64,000 nt of DNA from the NCBI RefSeq assembly GCF_023130475.1, contig NZ_JAKHEX010000004.1, positions 1-64,000 on the forward strand, in the 5' to 3' direction. Below the pieces are notes generated by a model. The model was not told the origin of the DNA, ran no database searches, and saw nothing but the letters and a program-made list of their open reading frames with translations. Both the position numbers and the translations under genes were made by a program. This document shows, one piece after another, positions 8,056 to 17,152 of the stretch; position 1 is the stretch's first letter; the number at the start of each line of letters is the position of its first letter. The stretch comes from Aciditerrimonas ferrireducens. Its GTDB lineage: Bacteria > Actinomycetota > Acidimicrobiia > Acidimicrobiales > UBA8190.

Positions 8056-9546
8056 ATGGCCGTGCCGAAGGTCTGCGGCATCGAGACCGAGTTCGGGATC
8101 CAGCACCTCGGTGGTGACGGGAACCCGGTGGCCTCGTCGTCGCTGCTGGTGAACGCCTACGTGGGGGGCCTGGCCCGGGCGGGCTGGGACTTCGAGGACG
8201 AGCAGCCGGGGAACGACGCCCGGGGGTTCGCCCGGGAGGGCGCCCTGCCGCCCGAGGTGGAGACCCACCTGGTGAACGCCGTGCTGACCAACGGGGCGCG
8301 CTACTACGTGGACCACGCCCACCCGGAGTACTCGACCCCGGAGTGCCCCGACGCCCTCGAGCTGGTCCGCTACGACCGGGCCGGCGAGGAGATCCTGCGG
8401 CGCTCCATGCGGGCCGCCGCCCAGGTCCTGCCCCCGGGCCAGCGGATCGTGGTCTACAAGAACAACTCCGACGGGAAGGGCAACTCCTACGGCTGCCACG
8501 AGAACTACCTCATGGACCGGGCCGTGCCCTTCTCGCGGATCGCCCGGCAGGTCATGGCCCACTTCGTGACCCGCCAGGTGTTCTGCGGCGCCGGCAAGGT
8601 CGGGACGGAGACTGCGCAGGCCGGGGCGGACGTGCCCTACCAGCTCTCCCAGCGGGCCGAGTTCTTCGAGGAAGAAGTCGGCCTGGAGACCACCTTGAAG
8701 CGGCCGATCGTGAACACGCGGGACGAGCCCCACGCCGATCCCCAGCGCTACCGGCGGCTGCACGTGATCGTGGGCGACGCCAACCTCTGCGAGGTGGCCA
8801 CCTTCTTGAAGGTGGGGACGACGGCCTTCGTGCTGGCCATGATCGAGGACGAGGCGCTGGGCAGCCCGGAGCTGGTCCCGGCGAACCCGGTCCAGGCGAT
8901 CCGGCAGGTGGCTGCCGACCCGAGCCTCAAGACCACGATCGACCTGACCGACGGTCGGCGGATCAGCGCTCTCGGGGTGCAGTGGGAGCTGCTGGAGCGT
9001 GCGGTGAAGTACGCGGAGGACCAGGGCCTTGGTGCCGTGGGGGGCGAGGCGGTGGGCCGGGAGGTGCTGCGGCGCTGGGAGGAGGTCCTCCACGGCCTGG
9101 AGACCGACCCGACCGAGGTGGCGGGCCAGGTCGACTGGTGTGCGAAGCTCCAGCTCATCGAGGCCTACCGGGATCGCCACGGCCTGGACTGGGACGATCA
9201 GCGGCTGGCGGCCCTGGATCTGCAGTACCACGACCTCCGGCCCGAGCGGTCCTTGTTCCAGCGTCTGCCGACCGAGCACCTGGTGGGCGAGGAGGCGGTC
9301 CTCGAGGCGGTCGGGTCGCCGCCCCGGGGCACCCGGGCCTACTTCCGGGGCCAGTGCCTGGCCCGGTGGGCCAGCGCCATCACGAGCGCCAACTGGGACT
9401 CCCTGGTCTTCGACCTGGGGACGGACCCGTTGCGGCGCGTCCCTATGATGGATCCGCTGCGCGGCACCGCCGAGCACGTCGGGGCGCTGCTGGACTCGTG
9501 TGCGACCCCGGCTCAGCTGGTGGCGCGCCTGAGCGGAAGAGGGTGA
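8056..9546 (+). CDS. dop: Depupylase/Pup deamidase Dop
   Basis: Removes Pup from substrates, and in species whose Pup ends in Gln also deamidates it. A carboxylate-amine-ligase-fold protein of 496 residues. ATP/Mg-binding elements ([62 protein letters not shown]) and the nucleophilic aspartate in YYVDHAHPEYSTPEC (D86) are present. The Dop-loop insertion (about residues 25-75) distinguishes it from PafA, which lacks it. Pup here already ends in Glu, so depupylation rather than deamidation is the expected role. First intact gene of dop-pup-prcB-prcA. Confidence 0.96.
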   Translation: MAVPKVCGIETEFGIQHLGGDGNPVASSSLLVNAYVGGLARAGWDFEDEQPGNDARGFAREGALPPEVETHLVNAVLTNGARYYVDHAHPEYSTPECPDALELVRYDRAGEEILRRSMRAAAQVLPPGQRIVVYKNNSDGKGNSYGCHENYLMDRAVPFSRIARQVMAHFVTRQVFCGAGKVGTETAQAGADVPYQLSQRAEFFEEEVGLETTLKRPIVNTRDEPHADPQRYRRLHVIVGDANLCEVATFLKVGTTAFVLAMIEDEALGSPELVPANPVQAIRQVAADPSLKTTIDLTDGRRISALGVQWELLERAVKYAEDQGLGAVGGEAVGREVLRRWEEVLHGLETDPTEVAGQVDWCAKLQLIEAYRDRHGLDWDDQRLAALDLQYHDLRPERSLFQRLPTEHLVGEEAVLEAVGSPPRGTRAYFRGQCLARWASAITSANWDSLVFDLGTDPLRRVPMMDPLRGTAEHVGALLDSCATPAQLVARLSGRG

Positions 9547-9555
9547 GGATCGAGC

Positions 9556-9759
9556 ATGGCTGAGCGCGAGCTGAAGCGGAGGACGGCTCCGAGCACCCGG
9601 GAGGGTGACGAGGAGGAGCCGGCCGCGTCCGCCCAGGGCGAGCGGCAGGGGGAGAAGCTGAAGGCCGAGCTCGACGACCTGCTGGACGAGATCGACGAGG
9701 TCCTGGAGGAGAACGCCGAGGAGTTCGTCCGCAACTACGTGCAGAAGGGCGGGGAGTAA
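9556..9759 (+). CDS. pup: Prokaryotic ubiquitin-like protein Pup
   Basis: 67-residue, intrinsically disordered, acidic modifier attached to lysines of proteins destined for the proteasome. The C-terminal half ([25 protein letters not shown]) is the helix that binds the Mpa coiled coil, and the protein ends GGE, the ligation-ready form that needs no deamidation. ATG 9556 has GAGGGTGAGG upstream. It lies 9 nt after dop and 4 nt before prcB. Confidence 0.98.
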   Translation: MAERELKRRTAPSTREGDEEEPAASAQGERQGEKLKAELDDLLDEIDEVLEENAEEFVRNYVQKGGE

Positions 9760-9763
9760 CCAG

Positions 9764-10597
9764 GTGAGCCTGCCGATCTTCCCCCCGGGGGCGGACCCGG
9801 GGCCCGACTTCGCGGCGCTGCTCCGGCGGGTGGAGCCCGCAGCCCTGCCCTGGTGGCTGGGGGGTGCGGGCGGGCCGCCCGAGGGTGCCCGGGGGCTTCG
9901 GGACGGCCGGCCGGGCCACCTGCCCCACGGCACGACGGTGGTCGCCCTGCGCTTCGCCGACGGCGTGGTGATGGCGGGGGACCGCCGGGCCACCGAGGGG
10001 AACTTCATCGCGCACCGGTCCATGGAGAAGGTCTTCCCGGCCGACCGGCACTCGGCGGTGGCGGTCGCCGGCGCGGCGGGGCCGGCGGTCGAGATGGTGC
10101 GGCTCTTCCAGACCCAGCTGGAGCACTACGAGAAGGTGGAGGGCGTGGCCCTCAGCCTGGAGGGCAAGGCGAACCAGCTCGGCCAGATGGTCCGGGAGCA
10201 CCTGCCGATGGCCTTCCAGGGCCTGGCCGTGGTGCCCCTGTTCGCCGGGTACGACCTGCGGCGACAGACCGGTCGGATCTTCACCTACGACGTGACCGGC
10301 GGGCACTACGAGGAGACCGACCACGCCGCCACCGGCTCCGGCGGCCGGGACGCCCGAACCACGATCAAGCTGGGCTGGCGGCCGGGGCTCAGCCGGGCCG
10401 AGGCCATCGAGCTGGCGGTGCGGGCCCTGTACAACGCGGCGGACGAGGACGCAGCGACCGGGGGGCCCGACGCCGTGCGGGGCATCTACCCGGTGGTGGC
10501 CCTGGTGACCGCCGAGGGCTACAGCCGGGTGGCCGAGGACGAGGTGGCGGCCCGGTTCGCCGACCTGCTGGCCCGGGGCCTGGGCCGGGAACGTTGA
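9764..10597 (+). CDS. prcB: 20S proteasome beta subunit
   Basis: Catalytic subunit of the 20S core. A propeptide of about 56 residues ends HG before TTVVALRFADGVVMAGDRRA; T57 becomes the N-terminal nucleophile after autocleavage. The aspartate/lysine pair is in GDRRATEGNFIAHRSMEKVF, and the SGG of the active site is visible in TGSGGRDA. 277 residues, GTG start. It lies 4 nt after pup and 10 nt before prcA. Confidence 0.97.
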   Translation: MSLPIFPPGADPGPDFAALLRRVEPAALPWWLGGAGGPPEGARGLRDGRPGHLPHGTTVVALRFADGVVMAGDRRATEGNFIAHRSMEKVFPADRHSAVAVAGAAGPAVEMVRLFQTQLEHYEKVEGVALSLEGKANQLGQMVREHLPMAFQGLAVVPLFAGYDLRRQTGRIFTYDVTGGHYEETDHAATGSGGRDARTTIKLGWRPGLSRAEAIELAVRALYNAADEDAATGGPDAVRGIYPVVALVTAEGYSRVAEDEVAARFADLLARGLGRER

Positions 10598-10607
10598 GGA
10601 GGCGGCC

Positions 10608-11336
10608 ATGACCATGCCGTTCTACGTGGCCCCCGAGCAGGTCATGAAGGACCGGGCCGAGTACGCCCAGAAGGGCATCGCCCGGGGGCGTTCCCTGGTC
10701 GCCACCACCTACGACCAGGGGATCGTGATCGTGGCCGAGAACCCCTCCCGGTCCTTGCACAAGGTCAGCGAGATCTACGACCGGATCGCCTTCGCCGGGG
10801 TCGGCAAGTACAACGAGTTCGACCAGCTGCGGGTGGCCGGGGTGCGGCACGCCGACACGAAGGGGTACGCGTTCTCCCGGGAGGACGTCGACGCCCGCTC
10901 CCTGGCCAACCTCTACGCCCAGTTCCTCGGGAACGTCTTCACCCACGAGATGAAGCCCCTCGAGGTGGAGATCCTGGTGGCCGAACTGGGGGACCAGGGG
11001 CGGGCGGACCAGCTCTACCACGTGGCCTACGAGGGGACCATCTCCGACCAGGACGACTTCGCCGTGCTCGGCGGGGACGCCGAGACCATCGCGGAGCGCT
11101 TCCGGACCCGGTTCCGACGGGGCTGGACCCTGCCGGAGGCTCTGGTTGCCTGCGTGGCCGAGCTGGCCGGGCCGGAGCGGGAGCTCGGCCCCTCGGACCT
11201 GGAGGTCGCGGTTCTCGAGCGGGGGGCCGAGCGGCGGGCTTTCCGGCGGGTCCAGGGCGAGGAGTTGGCCCGGCTCCTGGAGGAGGGCCGGGCGGCGGGT
11301 GCCGGACCGGCCGAGGGCGGACCCGTCGACGGCTAG
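10608..11336 (+). CDS. prcA: 20S proteasome alpha subunit
   Basis: Outer-ring, non-catalytic subunit that gates the chamber and docks the ATPase. The N-terminal helix YVAPEQVMKDRAEYAQKGIARG, then IVIVAENPSRSLHKVSEIYDRIAFAGVGKYNEFDQLR, matches actinobacterial PrcA. The C-terminal 30 residues are Ala/Gly/Glu-rich and probably flexible. 242 residues, ATG start with GAGGAGGCGGCC upstream. Confidence 0.97.
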   Translation: MTMPFYVAPEQVMKDRAEYAQKGIARGRSLVATTYDQGIVIVAENPSRSLHKVSEIYDRIAFAGVGKYNEFDQLRVAGVRHADTKGYAFSREDVDARSLANLYAQFLGNVFTHEMKPLEVEILVAELGDQGRADQLYHVAYEGTISDQDDFAVLGGDAETIAERFRTRFRRGWTLPEALVACVAELAGPERELGPSDLEVAVLERGAERRAFRRVQGEELARLLEEGRAAGAGPAEGGPVDG

Positions 11337-11381
11337 GCGACGTGGGGCGGCACCCTGGCTGGTCGGCGGACCCTTGCCGGC

Positions 11382-11618
11382 TCAGCCCCGAGGGTCGCCT
11401 GGCGGGGTTTCGGGATCGGCGACGGCAGCGAGCAGCTCCCGGGCGTCCCCGGCCCGGTCGGCCTCGACGAGGACCTCGACGGGCCCCGGCAGGGGATAGG
11501 GGCTCTCACCGCCCCGGACAGCGGCCACGATGCCCTCGGCCCCCAGGCGGGCGACGAGGACCTGACCCTCGAAGCGGGAACTGACCAGGGTCAGGGGCAC
11601 GAGGGGCGAGGTCGGCAC
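11382..11618 (-). CDS. DUF2007-like protein
   Basis: 78 residues, GTG start. LVPLTLVSSRFEGQVLVARL, GIVAAVRGGE and VEVLVEADRAGDARELLAAV follow the DUF2007 (putative signal-transducing) pattern: a small alpha/beta fold in which a position for inherited ligand or protein binding is unproven. It sits on the opposite strand between prcA and pafA, and a TAGCGT box 6 nt upstream suggests leaderless expression back to back with pafA. Confidence 0.75.
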   Translation of the reverse strand: MPTSPLVPLTLVSSRFEGQVLVARLGAEGIVAAVRGGESPYPLPGPVEVLVEADRAGDARELLAAVADPETPPGDPRG

Positions 11619-11624
11619 GGCGCC

Positions 11625-11663
11625 ACGCTAGCGCTCCGCCCGAGCGGGGAGCAGGGCTAGCGT
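11625..11663. promoter_or_regulatory. Divergent leaderless promoters, DUF2007 gene and pafA
   Basis: TAGCGT on the minus strand (11630-11625) and the identical TAGCGT on the plus strand (11658-11663) each end 6 nt before a GTG start (11618 and 11670). The symmetry makes accidental occurrence unlikely. Confidence 0.6.
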
Positions 11664-11669
11664 GCGGGT

Positions 11670-13028
11670 GTGGAGCGCCGGATCTTCGGCCTGGAGAACG
11701 AGTACGGGGTGACCTGCACCCAGCGGGGCCAGCGGCGGCTGAGCCCCGACGAGGTCGCCCGCTACCTGTTCCGCCGGGTGGTCAGCTGGGGACGGTCCTC
11801 GAACGTCTTCTTGGACAACGGGGCCCGGCTCTACTTGGACGTGGGCAGCCACCCCGAGTACGCCACCCCCGAGTGCGATCGATTGGTGGACCTGGTGGCC
11901 CACGACAAGGCCGGGGAGCGGATCCTCTCGCAGCTGGTCGAGGGCGCCGAGGCCCGCCTGCGCGAAGAGGGGATCCGAGGGACGATCTACCTGTTCAAGA
12001 ACAACACCGATTCGGCCGGCAACTCCTACGGCTGCCACGAGAACTACCTGACCTCCCGCCGGGACGACTTCGCCCACTACACCGAGGTCCTCATTCCTTT
12101 CCTGGTCAGCCGGCAGATCTACGCCGGGGCCGGCAAGGTGCTCCACACTGCCCGGGGCGCTACCTACTGCCTCTCGCAGCGAGCCGAGCACATCTGGGAG
12201 GGGGTCTCCTCGGCCACCACCCGGAGCCGGCCGATCATCAACACCCGGGACGAGCCCCATGCGGACGCCGAGCGGTTCCGGCGGCTGCACGTGATCGTCG
12301 GGGACTCGAACATGAGCGAGGTGGCCACCCTCTTGAAGGTCGGCACCACGAGCGTGCTGCTCCACCTGCTGGAGGAGCCTGGGGTGGTCCTGCGGGACCT
12401 GACCCTCGAGAACCCCATCCGAGCCATCCGGGAGATCAGCCACGACCTCACCTGCCGCCGGCCCGTTCGACTGGCGAACGGCCGGGAGGTGAGCGCGTTG
12501 GACATCCAGCGGGAGTACCTGGGCCGGGCCCTGCGGTTCCGGGAGCAGCGGGGTCTGCCCGAGGAGGAGTCCCGGGTCCTCGACCTCTGGCAGGCCTGCC
12601 TCGAGGGTCTGGAACGGGACCCCTTCTCGCTGGCCGACCGGCTGGACTGGGTGGCCAAGCTGCAGCTCGTCGAGGCCTACCGGCAACGCCACCAGCTACC
12701 CCTCGGCCACCCCCGGGTGGCCCTCTTGGACCTGCAGTACCACGATGTGGATCCCCGCCGGGGCCTCTTCTACCGCCTCCAGGCCCGGGGAGCGATGCAG
12801 CGGGTGGTCGACGACGGGGCCATCGCCCAGGCGGTCCGCGAGCCGCCCCAGACCACCCGGGCCCGTCTGCGGGGCGAGTTCATCCGGCGGGCCAAGGAGC
12901 GGCGCCGGGACTTCACCGTGGACTGGGTCCACCTGAAGCTGAACGACCAGGCCCAGCGCACCGTGCTCCTGAAGGACCCCTTCAAGGCCCACGACGAGCG
13001 GGTCGAGCGGCTGATCGCCGGGCTCTGA
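11670..13028 (+). CDS. pafA: Pup-protein ligase PafA
   Basis: Joins the Pup C-terminal glutamate side chain to substrate lysines with ATP. Starts [16 protein letters not shown], lacks the Dop loop, and keeps the nucleophile region [16 protein letters not shown] (D57), [32 protein letters not shown] and [18 protein letters not shown]. 452 residues, normal. GTG 11670 is fixed by the TAGCGT box 6 nt upstream. It is transcribed separately from dop-pup-prcBA, as in mycobacteria. Confidence 0.97.
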   Translation: MERRIFGLENEYGVTCTQRGQRRLSPDEVARYLFRRVVSWGRSSNVFLDNGARLYLDVGSHPEYATPECDRLVDLVAHDKAGERILSQLVEGAEARLREEGIRGTIYLFKNNTDSAGNSYGCHENYLTSRRDDFAHYTEVLIPFLVSRQIYAGAGKVLHTARGATYCLSQRAEHIWEGVSSATTRSRPIINTRDEPHADAERFRRLHVIVGDSNMSEVATLLKVGTTSVLLHLLEEPGVVLRDLTLENPIRAIREISHDLTCRRPVRLANGREVSALDIQREYLGRALRFREQRGLPEEESRVLDLWQACLEGLERDPFSLADRLDWVAKLQLVEAYRQRHQLPLGHPRVALLDLQYHDVDPRRGLFYRLQARGAMQRVVDDGAIAQAVREPPQTTRARLRGEFIRRAKERRRDFTVDWVHLKLNDQAQRTVLLKDPFKAHDERVERLIAGL

Positions 13029-13121
13029 GGGCTCCCGGTCCCCAGGGGCGGCCGATCTGGGGCAGGCTGGAGGGGCCCGGGGCCCGGCGGGGTCGGGGGG
13101 CAGGGTCGTGGGAGGAGGGCC

Positions 13122-13739
13122 ATGGCTGAGGTGAGCGAGAGCGGGGCGCCGGCGGGACCGGCCACGGCGACGGAGCCCCCGACGGCGACCACCCGCTCCT
13201 CGGGTCGGGCCCGTCCCCGGCGCAAGGGCCGCTGGCTCGTCGAGTGGCTGGTCGTCGTGGCGGTGGCCGTCGTGGTCGCCGTGGTGGTCCGGGCCTTCGT
13301 CTTCGAGACCTACTACATCCCCTCGGACTCCATGGAGCCGACCTTGATGCCCGGCGACCGGATCGTCGTGGACAAGCTGGCCTTCGACTTCCACCCGATC
13401 GAGCGGGGCGACATCGTGGTCTTCCGCCGGCCGGCCACCTGGCCGAAGGAGTACCCGGACCTGGTGAAGCGGGTCATCGGCCTGCCGGGGGAGACCATCT
13501 CGGCCCGGGGGGGCAACGTCTACATCGACGGCCATCTGCTCCCCGAGCCTTGGCTGCCCCGGGGGATCACCACCTCGAACTTCGGACCGGTGCGGATCCC
13601 GAAAGGGGAGTACTTCGTCATGGGGGACAACCGGCCGGTCTCGGCCGACAGCCGCTACTTCGGCCCCGTGCCCCGCAAGGACATCGTCGGCGAAGTGGTC
13701 TTCCGCTACTGGCCCCTCTCCCGGATCGGCGGCGTCTGA
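13122..13739 (+). CDS. lepB: Signal peptidase I
   Basis: Membrane serine/lysine protease that releases secreted proteins. A basic N-terminal tail of about 38 residues is followed by one transmembrane segment (about 39-58), the catalytic box SDSMEPTL (S70), the lysine segment VKRVIGLPGE (K116), and the GDNR box (GDNRPVSADSRYFGPV). 205 residues. ATG start with GGGAGGAGGG. Next to the tat genes, so this is an export-related neighbourhood. Confidence 0.96.
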   Translation: MAEVSESGAPAGPATATEPPTATTRSSGRARPRRKGRWLVEWLVVVAVAVVVAVVVRAFVFETYYIPSDSMEPTLMPGDRIVVDKLAFDFHPIERGDIVVFRRPATWPKEYPDLVKRVIGLPGETISARGGNVYIDGHLLPEPWLPRGITTSNFGPVRIPKGEYFVMGDNRPVSADSRYFGPVPRKDIVGEVVFRYWPLSRIGGV

Positions 13740-13785
13740 CCAGCCCGGCTCATCCGCCGGGGGGGACCGGGCCGTAGACTAGGGC

Positions 13786-14259
13786 GTGGTGGACCTCGAC
13801 CCGGCCAAGATCCTCCTGGTCCTGGTTGTGGCCCTCATCGTGCTCGGCCCGGACAAGCTGCCGAAGGCGGCCCGCCAGATGGGTGCCGCCTGGGGCCAGC
13901 TGCGCCAGTGGCGGGCCCGGCTGGAGGAGGAGGTCCGCGGGGCGGTGCCGAACCTCCCCTCGACGGCGACCATCACCGACGCTGTCCGCTCGCCGCTCAG
14001 CTTCCTGGACCGGCTCGCCGACGAGCACGGCACCGGGACAGCCCCAGCCGGGGCGGCCGGTGCCGCCACCATCGACCCCCCGGTCCCCGAGGTCGGCGCG
14101 ACCGGGAGCGGCACCGGGTGGGCCACCCCGGGCAGCCCCTCGGCGATCCCCGGGACGCTCGGGACCGCGAGCGGCCCGCTGCCCCCCACGACGGTGCCGC
14201 CGGTCGGCGGTCCCCTGGCGAACGGGGAGCCCGGTGCGGGCGACCCCTCGATGAACTGA
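13786..14259 (+). CDS. tatA: Twin-arginine translocase TatA/TatB-family subunit
   Basis: Small membrane component of the Tat exporter. The N-terminal transmembrane helix ILLVLVVALIVLGPDKLPKA carries the glycine-proline hinge typical of TatA/TatB, then an amphipathic helix (RQMGAAWGQLRQWRARLEEE) and a 100-residue Pro/Gly/Thr-rich disordered tail. Length and position directly before tatC favour a TatB-like role, but the A/B distinction is not safe. GTG 13786 or 13789: a TAGACT box at 13775-13780 lies 5 or 8 nt upstream, suggesting leaderless expression. Confidence 0.88.
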   Translation: MVDLDPAKILLVLVVALIVLGPDKLPKAARQMGAAWGQLRQWRARLEEEVRGAVPNLPSTATITDAVRSPLSFLDRLADEHGTGTAPAGAAGAATIDPPVPEVGATGSGTGWATPGSPSAIPGTLGTASGPLPPTTVPPVGGPLANGEPGAGDPSMN

Positions 14260-14268
14260 GGCGGGCCG

Positions 14269-15027
14269 GTGGCCTCCCAGGTGCTGACCAAGCTCCGCCG
14301 CAGTGGCCGTCCCGAGCCGGACGCCATGACCCTGGTGGAGCACATCGCGGAACTCCGGAACCGGGTGGTGGTGGCAGCCGTGGCCACCCTGGCCGCTGGC
14401 GTGGCGGCGTTCTTCTTGTACCAGCCGATCCTGTCGTTCCTCCAGCACCCCTACTGCCAGGTGGCCGGCCCTCGGCACTGCGCGTTCTACGTCACCACCC
14501 CCCTCCAGGGGCTGAGCATCCGGATGAAGATCGCCACCTACGGGGGGGTCTTCATGGCCTCGCCGGTGATCCTCTGGGAGCTGTGGCGCTTCATCACCCC
14601 GGGCCTGCTGCCCAAGGAGCGGCACTACGTCGTGCCCTTCGCCCTGGCCTCCATCGCCTTGTTCCTCTTCGGGGTGGTGCTGGCCTACGTCATCTTCCCG
14701 CACGCCCTGGCGTGGCTGGGCTCCATCGGGGGTCCCAGCCTGCGGCAGATCTACAGCCCGACGGCCTACCTGCGCTTGATCCTGGCCCTCATGGTCCTCT
14801 TCGGGCTGGCCTTCGAGTTCCCCCTGCTCCTGCTGGGTCTGCAGCTGGTCGGCTTGGTGGACCCGAAGACCCTGGCCCGGGGCCGACGCTGGGCCTTCGT
14901 CCTCATCGTGGCCGGCGCGGCGATCTTCACCCCGAGCGGCGACCCCTTCTCGATGCTGGCCCTGGCGGTGCCGCTCTACGTCTTCTACGAGGTGTCGGTC
15001 GCCCTCGGCCGGCTGCTCACCCGCTGA
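14269..15027 (+). CDS. tatC: Twin-arginine translocase subunit TatC
   Basis: Six-span membrane protein that recognises twin-arginine signal peptides. The cytoplasmic N-terminal motif MTLVEHIAELRNRVV and the first-loop LWRFITPGLLPKERHYV (with the conserved glutamate) are both present, as is FGLAFEFPLLLLGL. 252 residues, GTG start, 9 nt after tatA/B, one operon. Confidence 0.96.
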   Translation: MASQVLTKLRRSGRPEPDAMTLVEHIAELRNRVVVAAVATLAAGVAAFFLYQPILSFLQHPYCQVAGPRHCAFYVTTPLQGLSIRMKIATYGGVFMASPVILWELWRFITPGLLPKERHYVVPFALASIALFLFGVVLAYVIFPHALAWLGSIGGPSLRQIYSPTAYLRLILALMVLFGLAFEFPLLLLGLQLVGLVDPKTLARGRRWAFVLIVAGAAIFTPSGDPFSMLALAVPLYVFYEVSVALGRLLTR

Positions 15028-15055
15028 GCGGCCCCTGGCGCCCTATCCTCGGCGG

Positions 15056-17140
15056 GTGCGGCGCGACCGGGCCTTCCCGTTCCCCCTCGACCCGTTCCAG
15101 GAACGGGCCCTCGACGCCTTGGACCGAGGGGCCTCGGTCCTGGTCTCGGCCCCGACCGGGGCGGGCAAGACGGTGGTGGCGGAGTACGCCGTGGACCTGG
15201 CCCGGCGGGAGGGGACCCGGGCGTTCTACACGACACCGCTCAAGGCCCTCTCGAACCAGAAGTTCGGCCAGCTCCGGCAGCGCTACGGGCCCGAGCAGGT
15301 CGGCCTGTTGACCGGGGACACGACCTTCCAGCCCGATGCGCCGGTGGTGGTGATGACCACCGAGGTCCTCCGGAACATGCTCTTCGCCGGCTCGCCCCAG
15401 TTGGCGGACCTCGGCCTGGTGGTCCTCGACGAGGTCCACTTCCTCCAGGACCCCTATCGGGGCTCGGTGTGGGAGGAGGTCATCATCCTCAGCCCGCCCC
15501 CGGTCCGCCTGGTCTGCCTCTCGGCCACCGTGGCGAACGCCGAGGAGCTCGGGGCGTGGCTCCGGTCGGTGCGCGGAGCGCTGGAGGTCGTGGTGGAGGA
15601 GCGGCGGCCAGTGGCCCTGCGGCACCACCTGGCCGTGGCCGAGCGGGGCCGGGGACGGATCGAGCTCCTGCCGGTGCTGAAAGACGGCGGGCTGCACCCC
15701 GAGGCGGCCCGCTTCGACCACCGGGTGGCCCGCTTCGCCCGACAGCCCGGTGGCCTGCGGCGGAGCCGGTTGGCCCCCCCTCGGCGGACCGAGCTGGTCG
15801 AGGCCCTGGCCGAACGGGAGATGCTGCCGGCCATCGTGTTCATCTTCTCCCGCGCGGCCTGCGAGGACGCCGTGGCCCAATGCCTCTCGGAGGGCATCCG
15901 CTTGACCGGCCCCGGCGAGAGGGCCGAGATCCGCCGGCGCTGCGAAGCGGCCACCGAGGGGCTGCCCGACGACGAGCTGGCCGCTCTGGGGTACGGGGAG
16001 TGGCTGGCCGGCTTGGAGGAGGGGCTGGCCGCCCATCACGCCGGCATGATCCCGGCCTTCCGGGAGGCGGTCGAGTCCTGCTTCGCGGACGGGCTCCTCG
16101 GGGTGGTCTTCGCCACCGAGACCCTGTCGCTGGGGATCAACATGCCAGCCCGGACGGTGGTGGTGGAGCGCCTCACCAAGGTCCGGGAGTCGGGCCGCTC
16201 AGCCCTCACCTCGGGCGAGTACGCCCAGCTGACCGGTCGGGCCGGGCGTCGGGGACTGGACCCGGTGGGGCACGCGGTGGTCCCCTGGGGTCCCCAGGTC
16301 CTCGCCACCGACGTGGCCCGGCTGGCCACGACCCCGCCGCCGGACCTGCGCTCCTCGTTCCGACCGACCTACAACCTGGCGGCCAACCTGGTGCGGCGCT
16401 TCTCGCCGGCCCAGGCCCGCCACGTCCTGGACCGCTCCTTCGCCCAGTGGGTCGACCGGCGCCAGCACCGGGCCCTCTCGGAGCGGCTGCAGCGGACCTG
16501 GGCCCTGCTGGAGGCCTGGGGCTACCTCGACCGGGCCGCCTGGCGGCTCACCCCTCGGGGCGAGATGCTGGCCCGGATCTACCACGAGTCCGACCTCCTG
16601 GTGGCCGAGGCCCTGGCCTGCGGCTGCTTCGGGGGTCTGGACGCCCCGGCCCTGGCCGCGGTGGCCTCGGCCCTCGTCTTCGCCCCCCGAGTGGCCCGCC
16701 GGCGGCTCCGACCGGCTCCGCCCCCCGAAGCGGCCCGGGCGCGCCTCGGGGAGTTGGGCCAGTTGGCCGAGCGCCTCCGAGAGGACGAAGCCCTCCACCG
16801 CCTGCCCCCCACCCGGCTGCCCGATCCCGGGTTCGCGCAGGCGGCGGCGGCCTGGGCCCGGGGCCGGCCCTTGGAGCGGATCCTCGAGCGGGCCGAACTG
16901 GCCCCCGGCGACTTCGTCCGGACCATCCGGCAGCTGGTCGACCTCCTGCGACAGGTCGCCCTGGTCGCTCCCGAGGCCGAGGTGGCCGACCAGGCCGCGC
17001 TCGCTGCCCGGGCCCTGGACCGGGGGGTGGTGGCCAGTGGGGTGCTCGGCGTGACACGGCTCGAGGAGGTCGAGGAGCCCCTGGGGGACCCCGCGCCCCC
17101 CTTCGGCACGGTCCCCCAGGCGGGACCGGCGGGCCCCTAG
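15056..17140 (+). CDS. helY: DEAD/DEAH-box Ski2-like helicase, HelY family
   Basis: Superfamily-2 RNA helicase. Motif I APTGAGKT (about 32-39), Ia TTPLKALSNQKF, motif II DEVH, motif III SAT, then motif V/VI TETLSLGINMPA and QLTGRAGRRGLD in the second RecA domain. Its place after tatC is conserved with mycobacterial HelY. It is short, 694 residues against about 900 in mycobacteria, mainly through a reduced C-terminal DSHCT-like region. GTG 15056 follows a TATCCT box by 6 nt, so it may be transcribed leaderless and independently of tatC. Confidence 0.9.
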   Translation: MRRDRAFPFPLDPFQERALDALDRGASVLVSAPTGAGKTVVAEYAVDLARREGTRAFYTTPLKALSNQKFGQLRQRYGPEQVGLLTGDTTFQPDAPVVVMTTEVLRNMLFAGSPQLADLGLVVLDEVHFLQDPYRGSVWEEVIILSPPPVRLVCLSATVANAEELGAWLRSVRGALEVVVEERRPVALRHHLAVAERGRGRIELLPVLKDGGLHPEAARFDHRVARFARQPGGLRRSRLAPPRRTELVEALAEREMLPAIVFIFSRAACEDAVAQCLSEGIRLTGPGERAEIRRRCEAATEGLPDDELAALGYGEWLAGLEEGLAAHHAGMIPAFREAVESCFADGLLGVVFATETLSLGINMPARTVVVERLTKVRESGRSALTSGEYAQLTGRAGRRGLDPVGHAVVPWGPQVLATDVARLATTPPPDLRSSFRPTYNLAANLVRRFSPAQARHVLDRSFAQWVDRRQHRALSERLQRTWALLEAWGYLDRAAWRLTPRGEMLARIYHESDLLVAEALACGCFGGLDAPALAAVASALVFAPRVARRRLRPAPPPEAARARLGELGQLAERLREDEALHRLPPTRLPDPGFAQAAAAWARGRPLERILERAELAPGDFVRTIRQLVDLLRQVALVAPEAEVADQAALAARALDRGVVASGVLGVTRLEEVEEPLGDPAPPFGTVPQAGPAGP

Positions 17141-17152
17141 GCTCGGCCCGTC

